NCBI GenBank assembly: GCA_027492415.1
Contig: JAPUEV010000391.1
Span: 1 to 5,068 of the forward strand
Reading direction: 5' to 3'
Length of the DNA stretch: 5,068 nucleotides
From: Ignavibacteria bacterium
GTDB lineage: Bacteria; Bacteroidota; Ignavibacteria; Tepidaquicellales; OLB5
Shown in pieces: positions 4,922 to 5,068 of the stretch. Under the pieces are notes generated by a model that saw only the letters and a list, made by a program, of their open reading frames with translations, was not told the origin of the DNA and searched no databases. The translations under genes were made by a program, and so were the position numbers. Numbering within the stretch: position 1 is the first letter of the stretch; each line of letters opens with the position of its first letter.

Positions 4922-5068
4922 TTGGCAAGGCTTAAAGTTTTTACCGATGGCGCTTCACGCGGAAACCCGGGTGAAGCAGGTATAGGCGTTATTATATATG
5001 ATGATAAGGATAATACCGTTAAAACATGGAATGAATACCTGGGCAAATGCACAAACAACCAGGCTGAG
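4922..5068 (+). CDS. Type I ribonuclease H family protein, 5' part only
   Basis: Forty-nine codons are present before the right edge. FTDGASRGNPGEAGIGVIIYD at residues 7-27 is the first strand pair of RNase HI, with Asp9 as the first catalytic acid. TNNQAE at 44-49 ends on Glu49, the second one (E. coli Asp10 and Glu48). The remaining catalytic Asp residues lie outside. The family cleaves RNA in RNA-DNA hybrids using two metal ions; this DGASRGNPG subgroup is often an extra short RNase HI. I chose TTG 4922, 4 bases after the upstream stop, because it puts DG at the usual distance from the N-terminus. The frame is also open to ATG 4862 (with GTG 4868 and TTG 4892), which would add 20 residues and overlap the zinc-ribbon gene by 56 bases. 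No ribosome site is visible for the TTG. Confidence 0.88.
   Translation, partial: MARLKVFTDGASRGNPGEAGIGVIIYDDKDNTVKTWNEYLGKCTNNQAE

Overview
The window looks like chromosomal DNA from a member of the Bacteroidota / Ignavibacteriota / Chlorobiota (FCB) group. It is AT-rich. Two intergenic sites match the Bacteroidetes-type promoter (TTG, 20 bases, TAnnTTTG). There is a small lipoprotein with an acidic residue run after the lipobox Cys. The pyridoxal-phosphate enzyme is closest in pattern to the serine palmitoyltransferases of this group. Long hairpin repeats of a style I associate with Bacteroidetes fill one intergenic gap. The assignment is inference; no rRNA or other marker is present.

Layout. 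1-473 (minus): N-terminal 157 codons of an extended short-chain dehydrogenase / NAD-dependent epimerase, running off the left edge. 474-776: divergent intergenic region with a three-unit 10-base repeat, small hairpins and a good promoter facing right. 777-1973 (plus): serine palmitoyltransferase-like alpha-oxoamine synthase, closed by a clear terminator at 2020-2044. 2089-2535 (plus): small lipoprotein of unknown function. 2536-2905: gene-free, holding a 126-base nested hairpin, a hairpin whose loop can form a pseudoknot, and a palindrome with a UNCG-type tetraloop. 2906-3310 (minus): CoA-binding (YccU-like) protein. 3311-3547: divergent gap with a rightward promoter followed by a strong hairpin plus T-run lying just before the next gene. 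3548-5068 (plus): a tight three-gene operon of a NIF3 insert-domain protein, a coiled-coil C4 zinc-ribbon protein (ATGA overlap) and the start of a type I RNase H, cut by the right edge.

How the genes may work together. The left pair could act in sphingolipid synthesis: the synthase would join serine and a fatty acyl-CoA to give 3-ketosphinganine, and the divergent reductase-type SDR is a candidate for a later NAD(P)-dependent reduction. That second role is a guess. The right operon keeps the order NIF3-like, zinc-ribbon, RNase HI that I also know from mycobacteria (Rv2230c-Rv2229c-Rv2228c). Here, however, the first gene carries only the PII-like insert domain of NIF3 and lacks the metal-binding halves.

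The best leads for something undescribed are this reduced NIF3 protein, the promoter-plus-terminator leader in front of it, and the composite structured repeat at 2566-2737. I found no CRISPR array, tRNA, rRNA or transposase gene.
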